Program-made: the position numbers and the translations under genes | The notes under the pieces: generated by a model | What the model was told of the DNA's origin: nothing | Seen by the model: the letters and a program-made list of their open reading frames with translations, nothing else | Databases searched by the model: none | Shown: piece by piece, positions 7,051 to 14,957 of the stretch | How positions within the stretch are numbered: position 1 is the stretch's first letter | Layout: every line of letters starts with the position of its first letter | Source of the DNA: an uncultured Lachnospiraceae bacterium | GTDB taxonomy: Bacteria > Bacillota > Clostridia > Lachnospirales > Lachnospiraceae | Assembly (NCBI GenBank): GCA_910586095.1 | Contig: CAJUHQ010000069.1 | Span: 1 to 19,608, forward strand | Reading direction: 5' to 3' | DNA length: 19,608 nt

Positions 7051-8328
7051 TTAAGTATCCAACACATGTTTATATTTCACACGATAAATCCGATAAATTG
7101 ATTCTCGTATACGTTCTTCTGTGATCGTACCATCTGCTATTGCACTCAACACGCCCTCATATGCTTCCTTGTAATTTTTGGGCTCCACGATCAAATCAGC
7201 TCCTGCCTGTATTGCCGCAACTGCTGCTTGTGCTGAGTTATACTTTTCTGTGATAGCACTATCATTAAGATAATCTGTAATAACAACTCCCTGAAAACCT
7301 AATGTGTTTCTAAGCACATCATTAATTACCACCGAAGAGAGTGAACTAGGTGTATCATCCCCTGTAAGGACACTCGCCTTTGCATTTGTCACCATAATAC
7401 AGTCAACTCCATGTTGAATAGCCATATCATAAATAACAAACTCACTGTTTTGAAGCTCCTCCAACGACTTTGTATCACTGTTTATACCTGGAAATTTTTG
7501 CAATACTGCACTAATTTCAGCATCTTGTATTGCTACAACAGATGTACTGACAAGAGGTGCCGCCACTGTCGCATCAGATCCAAATGTTCTTCCTTGCAAA
7601 GAAGTATTTCCATCTTCCGATACAATTTCCGCTACTGGAGCCATATTCATATTTACGCCATAACTAGCGAGCTTCCCTGCAATACTACCATATGCTGCCC
7701 ATACACTATCTACATCGGTAAGTTCTGATGCTTTGGGCGTAGCTTCCATACCAAACGTTGTATTCGAACCACATTCTACTGTTACCGCAGTAAATATTGG
7801 ATACTTAGCATAACTTCGCGTATTTGTAAGCATCTCTGTAAACTGTTCTTCCGATTTGAAATTCTTTGTGGAATAAATCAGTCCCCCTACTGGGTTTTCC
7901 ATGATAGCTGTTTTAGTACCATCACTTGCTTGCACTGCAATTCCTACACCTGTAATTGATTCTGGAGACACAAGAAACATACCTGCTACCATTTCCTCAA
8001 GTGTCATATCATTCATTAGGGAAACTATTAACTTATCAAGTGAATTTTCCTCTACTTCTGCCTGCCCCACGTCGCTATCTATATTTTCTTGCATCTGCAC
8101 TGTTTCAGATTCAACCACAGGATCAATATCCACACTCGATTCTGCTTCCTCAATTGCCTGATTTACCCTTGCATTATAGTTCTTTATGTAGCGTATGGCC
8201 TCTTTGCCCCCCACATAACCCACTATCAGTACTAACACTACTACTATAATCAATATACTATATGCCAACACTTGATTGCGAATACGTCTACGCCTTCTTT
8301 TTTGTCTGTTTGTCAGTTCGTCTTTCAT
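7051..8328 (-). CDS. Membrane-anchored GH3 / NagZ-like protein, active site degenerate
   Basis: This encodes 425 residues: a short Arg-rich cytoplasmic end, one transmembrane helix (about 18-41), an acidic linker to about residue 95, then a glycoside hydrolase family 3 TIM barrel facing outward. Family landmarks are GGLIYSTKNF, MNMAPVAEI, GRTFGSD and GFQGVVITD. NagZ-type enzymes remove N-acetylglucosamine from muropeptides using an Asp nucleophile (TD near residue 351, retained) and a His general acid in a KHFPG...DSH loop. Here that loop reads QKFPGINSDTK, without the lysine-histidine pair and without DSH. It may therefore be a binding protein or a divergent enzyme. The start ATG is fixed by a TAG two codons upstream; its ribosome site GAGGAG is unusually close, one base away. 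It begins 19 bases after glyA. Confidence 0.8.
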   Translation of the reverse strand: MKDELTNRQKRRRRRIRNQVLAYSILIIVVVLVLIVGYVGGKEAIRYIKNYNARVNQAIEEAESSVDIDPVVESETVQMQENIDSDVGQAEVEENSLDKLIVSLMNDMTLEEMVAGMFLVSPESITGVGIAVQASDGTKTAIMENPVGGLIYSTKNFKSEEQFTEMLTNTRSYAKYPIFTAVTVECGSNTTFGMEATPKASELTDVDSVWAAYGSIAGKLASYGVNMNMAPVAEIVSEDGNTSLQGRTFGSDATVAAPLVSTSVVAIQDAEISAVLQKFPGINSDTKSLEELQNSEFVIYDMAIQHGVDCIMVTNAKASVLTGDDTPSSLSSVVINDVLRNTLGFQGVVITDYLNDSAITEKYNSAQAAVAAIQAGADLIVEPKNYKEAYEGVLSAIADGTITEERIRESIYRIYRVKYKHVLDT

Positions 8329-8347
8329 ACTCCTCTATTATTTTTCC

Positions 8348-9586
8348 CTAGTTTAAAGGATACTTGTCTGTAAGTGCCTGTACAATAGATCGTGCACTTG
8401 CCACTCCATCCTCCTGTCTCTTGATTACTCTAGAAATCGCCTCTGCAATCTGATCCATATCTGTCTCTTTCATGCCTCGACTTGTAACAGCAGGGGTTCC
8501 TAAACGAATACCACTTGTGACAAAAGGAGATTTTGGATCATTCGGAATAGTATTTTTATTACAAGTAATGTATGCCTCGTCCAAAAGCTTTTCAACAGCC
8601 TTCCCTGTGAGGTCATATGTGGTGAGATCCACAAGCATTAAATGATTATCTGTACCTCCTGATACAATCTTGATATCTCTGTCAGATAACCCTTTACAGA
8701 GCGCCTGTGCATTTTTAATAATTTGATTTTGATATTCTTTAAACTCATCACCGAGTGCCTCTTGGAAACATACTGCTTTGGCGGCAATCACATGCATAAG
8801 TGGCCCACCTTGTGTTCCTGGAAAGATTGCCTTATTAAAGTTGTATTTTTCAGCAGCTTCTTTGTTTGCAAGAATCAAGCCGCCACGTGGTCCTCTCAAG
8901 GTCTTATGAGTAGTTGTAGTAACCACATCTGCATATGGGATTGGGCTTGGATGAAGTCCGGCCGCCACCAATCCAGCAATGTGTGCCATATCTACCATAA
9001 GAACTGCACCTACTTCATCACAAACCTTTCTAAAATATTCAAAATCAATGGTTCGCGCGTAGGCACTAGCTCCAGCAATAATCATTTTGGGGTTACATTC
9101 TAAAGCCAACTCTCGCATTTTACCATAGTCAAGAAAACCATTGTCATCTACTCCATATGGCACTACCTTGAAATACTTGCCTGAAATATTGACAGGTGAC
9201 CCATGTGTCAAATGCCCACCATGATCGAGATTCATGCCCATGATAGTATCTCCTGGCTGCAATACTGCAAACTGTACCGCCATGTTAGCCTGCGCTCCAG
9301 AATGTGGTTGTACATTAGCATAATCACAGCCGAATAATTCCTTTGCACGCTCAATTGCAAGGTTCTCAACAACATCAACACACTCACAACCACCATAGTA
9401 CCTTTTACCTGGATATCCTTCTGCATACTTGTTGGTTAGAGGGCTACCCATAGCCGCCATAACAGCTTTACTTACCCAGTTCTCTGATGCAATTAACTCA
9501 ATATGACTGTTTTGCCGTTGCTGCTCTGCCACAATAGCATCGGCAATGCGCGGATCTACATTTCTTACTTCATCAAGTGAATACAT
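8348..9586 (-). CDS. glyA: Serine hydroxymethyltransferase
   Basis: This 412-residue cytoplasmic PLP enzyme interconverts serine and glycine, loading tetrahydrofolate with a one-carbon unit. It is full length for the bacterial family. Clear signatures are ELIASENWVS, NKYAEGYPGKRYYGGCE, HSGAQANMAVQ, VDMAHIAGLVAAG and the PLP-lysine motif TTTTHKTLRGPRGG (Lys near residue 226). ATG is preceded by GGAGG eight bases upstream. A promoter is seen at 9702-9730. The gene is followed after 19 bases by the GH3-like gene, so the two are probably cotranscribed. No glycine riboswitch is apparent in the leader. Confidence 0.97.
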   Translation of the reverse strand: MYSLDEVRNVDPRIADAIVAEQQRQNSHIELIASENWVSKAVMAAMGSPLTNKYAEGYPGKRYYGGCECVDVVENLAIERAKELFGCDYANVQPHSGAQANMAVQFAVLQPGDTIMGMNLDHGGHLTHGSPVNISGKYFKVVPYGVDDNGFLDYGKMRELALECNPKMIIAGASAYARTIDFEYFRKVCDEVGAVLMVDMAHIAGLVAAGLHPSPIPYADVVTTTTHKTLRGPRGGLILANKEAAEKYNFNKAIFPGTQGGPLMHVIAAKAVCFQEALGDEFKEYQNQIIKNAQALCKGLSDRDIKIVSGGTDNHLMLVDLTTYDLTGKAVEKLLDEAYITCNKNTIPNDPKSPFVTSGIRLGTPAVTSRGMKETDMDQIAEAISRVIKRQEDGVASARSIVQALTDKYPLN

Positions 9587-9639
9587 ATATCATTCCTCCG
9601 TATCTTTCTTTTAGCATGTACCACATAACTATCCTATAC

Positions 9640-9659
9640 ACCTGATAAAAAGTACAGGT
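9640..9659 (-). other. Small hairpin in the glyA leader
   Basis: ACCTG (9640-9644) pairs with CAGGT (9655-9659) around a ten-base loop, within the roughly 110-base leader predicted from the promoter at 9702-9730. No T-run follows on the minus strand. The function is unknown, and it could be chance. Confidence 0.25.
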
Positions 9660-9701
9660 CCAGGATATAATTTTTTGAGTTTAATACAAAAATTCCGTTT
9701 T

Positions 9702-9730
9702 AGTATACCTGTTTTTTCCTGAATTTACAA
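9702..9730 (-). promoter_or_regulatory. Probable glyA promoter
   Basis: Minus-strand TTGTAA (9730-9725), a 17-base spacer and TATACT (9707-9702). It starts only ten bases beyond the stop of the glycosyltransferase gene, so glyA need not depend on upstream transcription. Confidence 0.5.
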
Positions 9731-9739
9731 GAGGGCTTC

Positions 9740-10765
9740 TTAATTAAAATGGAAAACCTTTTGACAAATCTTATAACCATCTACTGTAATTTTTCTGCCA
9801 ATCTTACCTGGAAGGTTCATCGCATTTCCCAGTAATCCTGAGCGAAGTCGCATCCACAGCCATTTGTCCTTTGTCTTGATATAGTTCCATAGTTCTTTTT
9901 TCTTCTCTAGATTCTCAGGAAGTTCTGAACGTATTAGCAATACAGAAGATACTGTTGTTATAATATCTAGATAATTGCACATATATTTTTTGACTTTACC
10001 ATTTGTAAGAATTCTCGATTTTTCAGACACATAATAATCCACCATCAATTTGTTGACCATAATCTGTTGATCGATCCGTCCTATCATAATCTGTTCATTC
10101 ACAGACTGATCTGCTCTTCCAATATAATAGCGATAAAAATTCACATCTAAATAATACATATTTTTAACAAACGGCAATGGATTGAACACAAAAATATTAT
10201 CCACATAAAATGTATGCTCAGGAAGTTTCAACCCACATTCACGTAATAATTCTGTTCGATAAATCACAGAATGCATTAACATATACTGTCCCACACGAAA
10301 ATGATGAACATCCTTCCATGTAAAAATTTTGTCTTGTGGCAAAGCATGATGATATTTCATGACTTTTTTGCGCTTTTCTCCTTCTTTTTCATAGACAAAA
10401 TTACTAATAAACATGTCTATAGAATTGCCTTCTTTGAGCAAATCCTTTAGTTTGTCCAAAATTTGTATATAAGCACTTTGATTTACCCAATCATCACTGT
10501 CAACCACCTTAAAATACAATCCTGTAGCTTGTTCAATTCCTGTGTTTACTCCAGAACCATGTCCACCATTTTCCTTATCAATTACTTTTATAATAGTTGG
10601 AAATTGTGTTTTGTACTCCTGTGCAATATCCAATGTATTGTCACTCGACCCATCGTTTATAATAATAATTTCTACATCCTCACCACCTGGCAACAATGAA
10701 TCTATACATTGACGCATATAAGCTGATGAATTGTAACAAGGTACTGCTATTGATAAAAGCTTCAT
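9740..10765 (-). CDS. Glycosyltransferase family 2
   Basis: This encodes 341 residues with no membrane segment. It begins with the GT-A fold: SIAVPCYNSSAYM, IIINDGSSD (Asp 38) and the metal-binding DSDD at 89-92 after YFKVV. The remaining part is helical and basic and probably holds the acceptor site. Such enzymes add one sugar from a nucleotide donor to a lipid-linked or surface glycan; the substrate cannot be read. The start has GGAGGGGAG about ten bases upstream, itself abutting a hairpin. It follows the DUF1653 gene by 42 bases and is probably in its operon. No wzx/wzy or other polysaccharide genes are adjacent, so it is a stand-alone transferase. Confidence 0.88.
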   Translation of the reverse strand: MKLLSIAVPCYNSSAYMRQCIDSLLPGGEDVEIIIINDGSSDNTLDIAQEYKTQFPTIIKVIDKENGGHGSGVNTGIEQATGLYFKVVDSDDWVNQSAYIQILDKLKDLLKEGNSIDMFISNFVYEKEGEKRKKVMKYHHALPQDKIFTWKDVHHFRVGQYMLMHSVIYRTELLRECGLKLPEHTFYVDNIFVFNPLPFVKNMYYLDVNFYRYYIGRADQSVNEQIMIGRIDQQIMVNKLMVDYYVSEKSRILTNGKVKKYMCNYLDIITTVSSVLLIRSELPENLEKKKELWNYIKTKDKWLWMRLRSGLLGNAMNLPGKIGRKITVDGYKICQKVFHFN

Positions 10766-10784
10766 TTTTTCAAAACTCCCCTCC

Positions 10785-10809
10785 GCCTGCTTTTGCGGGC
10801 TCTTTTTTT
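10785..10809 (+). other. GC hairpin with T-run between DUF1653 and GT2 genes
   Basis: GCCTGC (10785-10790) pairs with GCGGGC (10795-10800) across TTTT and is followed by a run of seven T on the plus strand. No plus-strand gene precedes it. On the minus strand the 3' arm leads directly into the GGAGGGGAG ribosome site of the glycosyltransferase, so it may work as a translational hairpin. Confidence 0.4.
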
Positions 10810-11374
10810 AACGCAATCTGTTACACTCAAAACGCTCCATTGTGAGCAAACAATTTTTAATCTCATTATAACGCATCTCAATATCCCCTTCCTTAATCTC
10901 TGTATCAAGACTCACAGCCATTGTATTAATCATATCATCTGTTATACGTGGATGCAACATACTCAATATCTGTAACTTTTTTTCATAACTATCCGCATCA
11001 AGAAATTCTACCACTCCCTGATCCAGCCCTGAAGTATCAGGCTCTTTCTCCCAATCAAACGGTTCTTCTTGCACAGAAACCTCTAAAATATCCTTTGAAT
11101 CCTTCTCGTTGGCTACACACACCTCTTCTGATTCTATTCCTCTACTATCTACTTTTTCAAATCGATAGATTTGTTTTTCATGAGGATATTTCCTTGTATC
11201 AATCCGACTCATAAACAGATCAAGCGAACGCACATAAACCTCATATGGCGCGTAAAGTTGTTGATACACTACCATCCTATCATTTGTCTCTGAACTGCGT
11301 GCAAGCGTCACGATCTGATAGAGATTCCCTTTAAAATGTCGATAAATCTCTTGCGGTTTTGGTTTTTGTCTCAT
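10808..11374 (-). CDS. DUF1653-domain protein
   Basis: The N-terminal 65 or so residues are a DUF1653 domain: EIYRHFKGNLYQIVTLA, then SETNDRMVVYQQLYAPYEVYVRSLDLF. This small beta-barrel domain has unknown biochemical role. The remaining 120 residues are acidic and helical, with FLDADSYEKKLQILSML and a C-terminal amphipathic helix. That extension is much longer than in minimal DUF1653 proteins. ATG 11374 is preferred; the GTG at 11377 is one codon upstream and spaced slightly better from AAAGG, so either may be used. It is the first gene of a likely two-gene unit with the GT2 gene, with a promoter at 11431-11459. Confidence 0.8.
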   Translation of the reverse strand: MRQKPKPQEIYRHFKGNLYQIVTLARSSETNDRMVVYQQLYAPYEVYVRSLDLFMSRIDTRKYPHEKQIYRFEKVDSRGIESEEVCVANEKDSKDILEVSVQEEPFDWEKEPDTSGLDQGVVEFLDADSYEKKLQILSMLHPRITDDMINTMAVSLDTEIKEGDIEMRYNEIKNCLLTMERFECNRLR

Positions 11375-11430
11375 CACTCACCATACCTTTCTGCGCAAAC
11401 TCTATTTTATTAAATCCTATATCTTTATAA

Positions 11431-11459
11431 ATTATACCCCAATCTAATGAATTTGTCAC
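11431..11459 (-). promoter_or_regulatory. Promoter of the DUF1653-GT2 unit
   Basis: Minus-strand GTGACA (11459-11454), a 17-base spacer and a perfect TATAAT (11436-11431). The transcription start would be near 11424, giving a leader of about 50 bases. Confidence 0.6.
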
Positions 11460-11948
11460 GATTTGTTTAAACTAAAACATTGCTAAGAGTGTGTATTTGA
11501 GCTTTATTCTTATCTTTTTATTTACTTTGTTTTCTACTTTTTATTCACTTTTCAAATTACAGAAGAACAACTTTTTTATCTACTATTTTGCTTAGTTTTT
11601 TCGCTATTTCAAATAATTGGCAAAATAAATTGTAAACTCTATAAATTAAATAAATAATGTATAAAATATATTTTTTCTGTTTAATTTACTCATTAAAAAC
11701 AAATGTGTGTTGCTATGATTCTTTGTAATCCTACCTACTTGTCATTCAATCATTCTTATACTATATTTACTATATAGGACTATAAAAAGGAAAGTACATG
11801 TGCTTTTTTACTTTGTAGTACCATTAAAAAAGCTTTGTATTTCTTATAATATTCTTTATGGGGATAGTTCGGGATGCATATGCGCCTGTTTAGGGAAATG
11901 CAGCCTTATTACACCGTTAAAAACCATTATAAAAAGGGAGAGACCATA
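11460..11948. other. AT-rich gene-free stretch
   Basis: About 490 bases between divergently transcribed genes, very rich in A and T, with no open frame of note. A TATAAT at 11845-11850 may be the -10 box of the downstream gene, but no convincing -35 box lies at the right distance. AAAGTA/TACTTT and GTAC repeats near 11790-11820 could form small hairpins. I see no RNA gene here. Confidence 0.4.
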
Positions 11949-12485
11949 ATGAGAGAAAAGTTTGAATTTGATGGCACCTCTACCGGAGAATACCGCAGTG
12001 GATTATATGTAATGTATTGCGGCAAGGAATATCCGGCTGTATACCTTGGCGTAGGTCGCTTCGTACTTTACTCTGACATGGAAGATGAAAACTTTACATT
12101 TCCTACTCAAGACGGACGATATCTTTTGCAGACGGATATCCGCGATGAAAATATCACACGCGCCAGTGAAATCCAAATGGTGGGCATTATAAAAGGGTGT
12201 TATGAGAGTGTTATAATACACGATATTCTCGAGGAAGGCATTATTATTTCCACTTGGAACGCACACATTGGATCTAAGCTTGAATTAAAGCCTATGAAAA
12301 AATGGGGATTTACTGGTCTTGTAGACAAAGAAATTCTTATTGGAATTTATGAGGAGCGCAATTATTTGTGGAATCCCACACTTGGTATCTGTTCTACGCT
12401 TTGTCGAGTTACAGGCACAAGGGACAAGGACTCATGGTTTGTGGACAACGATCGGCTCATTCGGCTCTATATAGCAGAAGCATAA
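11949..12485 (+). CDS. Hypothetical protein, 178 residues
   Basis: The ATG at 11949 is chosen because GGGAGAG lies six bases upstream. The frame is open to 11874, but those 25 codons have no ribosome site. The product is soluble, with no signal peptide or membrane helix. It looks beta-rich with many aromatic residues: SGLYVMYCGKEYPAVYLG, FVLYSDMEDENFTFP, NYLWNPTLGICSTLCRV. I do not recognise a family. It stands alone, bounded by a long AT-rich region and a strong terminator shared with htpG, so context says nothing about function. Confidence 0.75.
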   Translation: MREKFEFDGTSTGEYRSGLYVMYCGKEYPAVYLGVGRFVLYSDMEDENFTFPTQDGRYLLQTDIRDENITRASEIQMVGIIKGCYESVIIHDILEEGIIISTWNAHIGSKLELKPMKKWGFTGLVDKEILIGIYEERNYLWNPTLGICSTLCRVTGTRDKDSWFVDNDRLIRLYIAEA

Positions 12486-12500
12486 AATTAAGTTCAAAAA

Positions 12501-12543
12501 AAGAACTATTTCATCGTTTTAGATAAGTGATGAAATAGTTCTT
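12501..12543. terminator. Bidirectional terminator between the hypothetical gene and htpG
   Basis: Perfect 15-base arms (12501-12515 and 12529-12543) enclose a 13-base loop. An A-run precedes and a T-rich stretch follows, so both strands have a U-tract. It serves the two convergent genes. Confidence 0.8.
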
Positions 12544-12559
12544 TTATTCTTTTAAGAAA

Positions 12560-12635
12560 GTGTACCTACAACTTTCAAACTATATTTTGCTACATGATTT
12601 GTTACGAGTTTATAGCTTTATTTTTATAGGTACAC
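12560..12635. repeat. Inverted repeat downstream of htpG
   Basis: GTGTACCTA (12560-12568) and TAGGTACAC (12627-12635) match perfectly, 58 bases apart, between the htpG stop and the terminator. CTATA and TATAG inside could extend the fold. It could be a structured htpG 3' UTR or a protein site. Confidence 0.35.
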
Positions 12636-12652
12636 AACTCCAAATAAAACAT

Positions 12653-14770
12653 TTATTGTGCAAGCATCATCATAATCTTGTTGCTTCTCTCTACAAATTT
12701 TGTCATTGCCTCAGGTTGTAATGGTGCCTGCTGTATCAGTGCCAAGTCATACAACTGCTCACAAATAAGTGAAACATTTTCACCTTCTTTGTTCTCTAAA
12801 ATATAAGATACAAGTTTATTGTTGGCATTTAGAACTAAAGTTTGTCCTTCTCTTCCCATCATCCCCATATCCATGCCTGGCATTGCATACATTTTCATCA
12901 TATCTTGCATCCTGCGCGATTCCTCAGATACCGTAATCATAGAAGCAATCTCTTCATTTTTCAGTTTCTCCACCTTGACTGTGATGGTTTCGTTTGCTAC
13001 TGCTTTCTTAAAGAGCTCTGTCATCTCCTCACTCTTTTTGGTAAGTGTTTGTGTCTCCTCCTCGGAGTTTTCTGTCTTAAACGTATCTGTTAAATCAGCG
13101 TCGATTCGCGCAAACTTAATACCTTCATTCTTTGCCTCAAGCTGTGATATAAATGGCTGGTCAATTCGCTCAGAAAGCACTACTGCGTCCATATTGGCCT
13201 TTTTAAACATATTGACATATTGGCTTTGCTGCACCAAATCAGTCACATAGTAGATAATCTTCTCTTTTGTCTTTTCATCCTCAGCAGAAGTGTCTTCCTG
13301 ATCTACATCCTCCACTACTTCAGCCTCAACTTTCTCACCAGTCTGAGCATCTGTAGCTGTATCTTTTTCCTCATTCTTTACATTCTCAGGATCATCTGGA
13401 TCAATCTTCTTTACTTCAAGACATTCAGGGAGTGTCAAATACTTGCCATCTAAGTTCTTGAAAAGAATATAATCTGTCATTTTTTCGCAGAACTTGTCAT
13501 CTTTCAAGCAGCCAAACTTGATAAATGGACTAATATCATCCCAATATTTCTGATAATTTTCTTTGTCTGTCTTACACATGCCTGAAAGCTTGTCAGCAAC
13601 TTTTTTCGTGATATACTCACTGATCTTTGTCACAAATCCATCATTTTGCAGTGCACTTCTAGATACATTTAAAGGCAAATCTGGACAGTCAATCACACCT
13701 TTTAACAAGAGCAAAAATTCTGGAATCACTTCCTTGATATTGTCTGCAATAAAGACTTGATTATTATAAAGCTTAATAGTTCCCTCTATAGACTCGTACT
13801 CCATATTGATCTTTGGAAAATACAAAATCCCCTTCATGTTAAATGGATAGTCCATATTTAGATGTATCCAGAAAAGTGGCTCTTTATAATCGGCAAAAAC
13901 TTTGCGATAAAATTCTTTATATTCTTCTTCAGTACATTCATTTGTATACTTTGTCCAGAGTGGATGAATATCATTTAGTGGAACAGGGCGTTTCCTAATT
14001 TTTAATTTAGGCACCTTCTCTTTGGTTGGTTCTGCTCCATCCTTTCCAGGAATCTCTTTTTCCTCCTCAAATTCCTCAACTACAACATCATCCTCGCGCT
14101 TATCAGCAGGATCAATTGTCTCAAACTCCTCAGGAGCATTAGCCTTCTCAAGATAAATCTCATATGGCATAAACGAACAATACTTGCGAATCACTTCACG
14201 TGCTTTATATTCATTGCAAAATTCAAGACAATCCTCATTAATAAACAGCGTGATTTCTGTACCAACTACTGTTCGATCTCCATCTGTCATGGTAAATTCT
14301 GTACCACCATCACACTCCCAATGTACTGGCACCGCATCCTTTTTGTAAGAAAGCGTATCAATATGAACTGCATCCGCTACCATAAAAGCTGAATAAAATC
14401 CAAGTCCAAAATGACCGATGATCTGGTCATCATTTGCCTTATCTTTGTACTTTTCTATAAAATCAGTTGCACCAGAAAAGGCAATCTGATTAATATACTC
14501 CTCAACTTCCTCTGCCGTCATGCCAAGTCCAGTATCAATAAACTTCAGTGTCTTCTCCTCAGGATTTGCAATAATGTGAATATCTTTCTTCACATCTGAT
14601 GGAAATTCGTACTCTCCCATCATCTCAAGTTTTTTGAGTTTGGTGATCGCATCACAGCCGTTAGAAATCAATTCCCTATAAAATATATCATGATCTGAAT
14701 ACAACCACTTCTTGATAATTGGAAAAATATTTTCGCTGTTGATTGACAAACTTCCACGCTTTTCTGCCAT
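12653..14770 (-). CDS. htpG: Chaperone HtpG (bacterial Hsp90)
   Basis: This encodes 705 residues from the ATG at 14770 (MAEKRGSL), with AAAGGA upstream at rather long spacing. An in-frame GTG at 14806 lacks a ribosome site. The N-terminal GHKL ATPase has ELISNGCDA (Glu33, Asn37, Asp40), DTGLGMT and GHFGLGFYSAF. A charged linker follows (about residues 215-260), then the middle domain with the catalytic-loop region ending LNVSRSALQ, and the C-terminal dimerisation domain. Two features differ from E. coli HtpG: the canonical NASDA reads NGCDA, and a very acidic stretch of about 50 residues (about 450-500) interrupts the middle domain. It has its own promoter with a CIRCE operator, so it should be heat-induced through HrcA. 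Confidence 0.96.
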   Translation of the reverse strand: MAEKRGSLSINSENIFPIIKKWLYSDHDIFYRELISNGCDAITKLKKLEMMGEYEFPSDVKKDIHIIANPEEKTLKFIDTGLGMTAEEVEEYINQIAFSGATDFIEKYKDKANDDQIIGHFGLGFYSAFMVADAVHIDTLSYKKDAVPVHWECDGGTEFTMTDGDRTVVGTEITLFINEDCLEFCNEYKAREVIRKYCSFMPYEIYLEKANAPEEFETIDPADKREDDVVVEEFEEEKEIPGKDGAEPTKEKVPKLKIRKRPVPLNDIHPLWTKYTNECTEEEYKEFYRKVFADYKEPLFWIHLNMDYPFNMKGILYFPKINMEYESIEGTIKLYNNQVFIADNIKEVIPEFLLLLKGVIDCPDLPLNVSRSALQNDGFVTKISEYITKKVADKLSGMCKTDKENYQKYWDDISPFIKFGCLKDDKFCEKMTDYILFKNLDGKYLTLPECLEVKKIDPDDPENVKNEEKDTATDAQTGEKVEAEVVEDVDQEDTSAEDEKTKEKIIYYVTDLVQQSQYVNMFKKANMDAVVLSERIDQPFISQLEAKNEGIKFARIDADLTDTFKTENSEEETQTLTKKSEEMTELFKKAVANETITVKVEKLKNEEIASMITVSEESRRMQDMMKMYAMPGMDMGMMGREGQTLVLNANNKLVSYILENKEGENVSLICEQLYDLALIQQAPLQPEAMTKFVERSNKIMMMLAQ

Positions 14771-14849
14771 AAAAAAATCACATTCCTTTCTTGTGTCTAC
14801 TATCACTATATTGTTTTCTGTCTAGGAGAGATCTCCCTGCATGATAGAT

Positions 14850-14878
14850 AGTTTAATACCCAGGAAAATAAAAGTCAA
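14850..14878 (-). promoter_or_regulatory. htpG promoter
   Basis: Minus-strand TTGACT (14878-14873), a 17-base spacer and TAAACT (14855-14850). It lies between the CIRCE operator and htpG, giving a leader of about 75 bases. Confidence 0.55.
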
Positions 14879-14885
14879 GAAGAAA

Positions 14886-14912
14886 TTAGCACTCAAATTC
14901 AATGAGTGCTAA
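14886..14912. promoter_or_regulatory. CIRCE operator (HrcA binding site)
   Basis: TTAGCACTC (14886-14894), nine bases, GAGTGCTAA (14904-14912) is an exact match to the CIRCE consensus. It is seven bases upstream of the htpG -35 box and past the stop of the foldase gene, so it controls htpG. HrcA, with GroEL as sensor, represses CIRCE promoters in the absence of heat stress. Confidence 0.93.
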
Positions 14913-14957
14913 TAATTAATTATTTGTTTAGAATTCGTTTATAGTTTTATAACGTTT

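Noticed and set aside
9587..9701. Glycine or folate riboswitch in the glyA leader.
   Set aside because: Only one small 5-bp hairpin is present; none of the conserved aptamer cores is visible.
10785..10809. Classic plus-strand terminator at the DUF1653-GT2 junction.
   Set aside because: No plus-strand gene or promoter precedes it, and its T-run is partly the stop region of a minus-strand gene. It is listed as a hairpin, not as a terminator.
14771..14806. GTG start adding 12 residues to HtpG.
   Set aside because: It has no ribosome site, and the family's conserved beginning matches the ATG at 14770.
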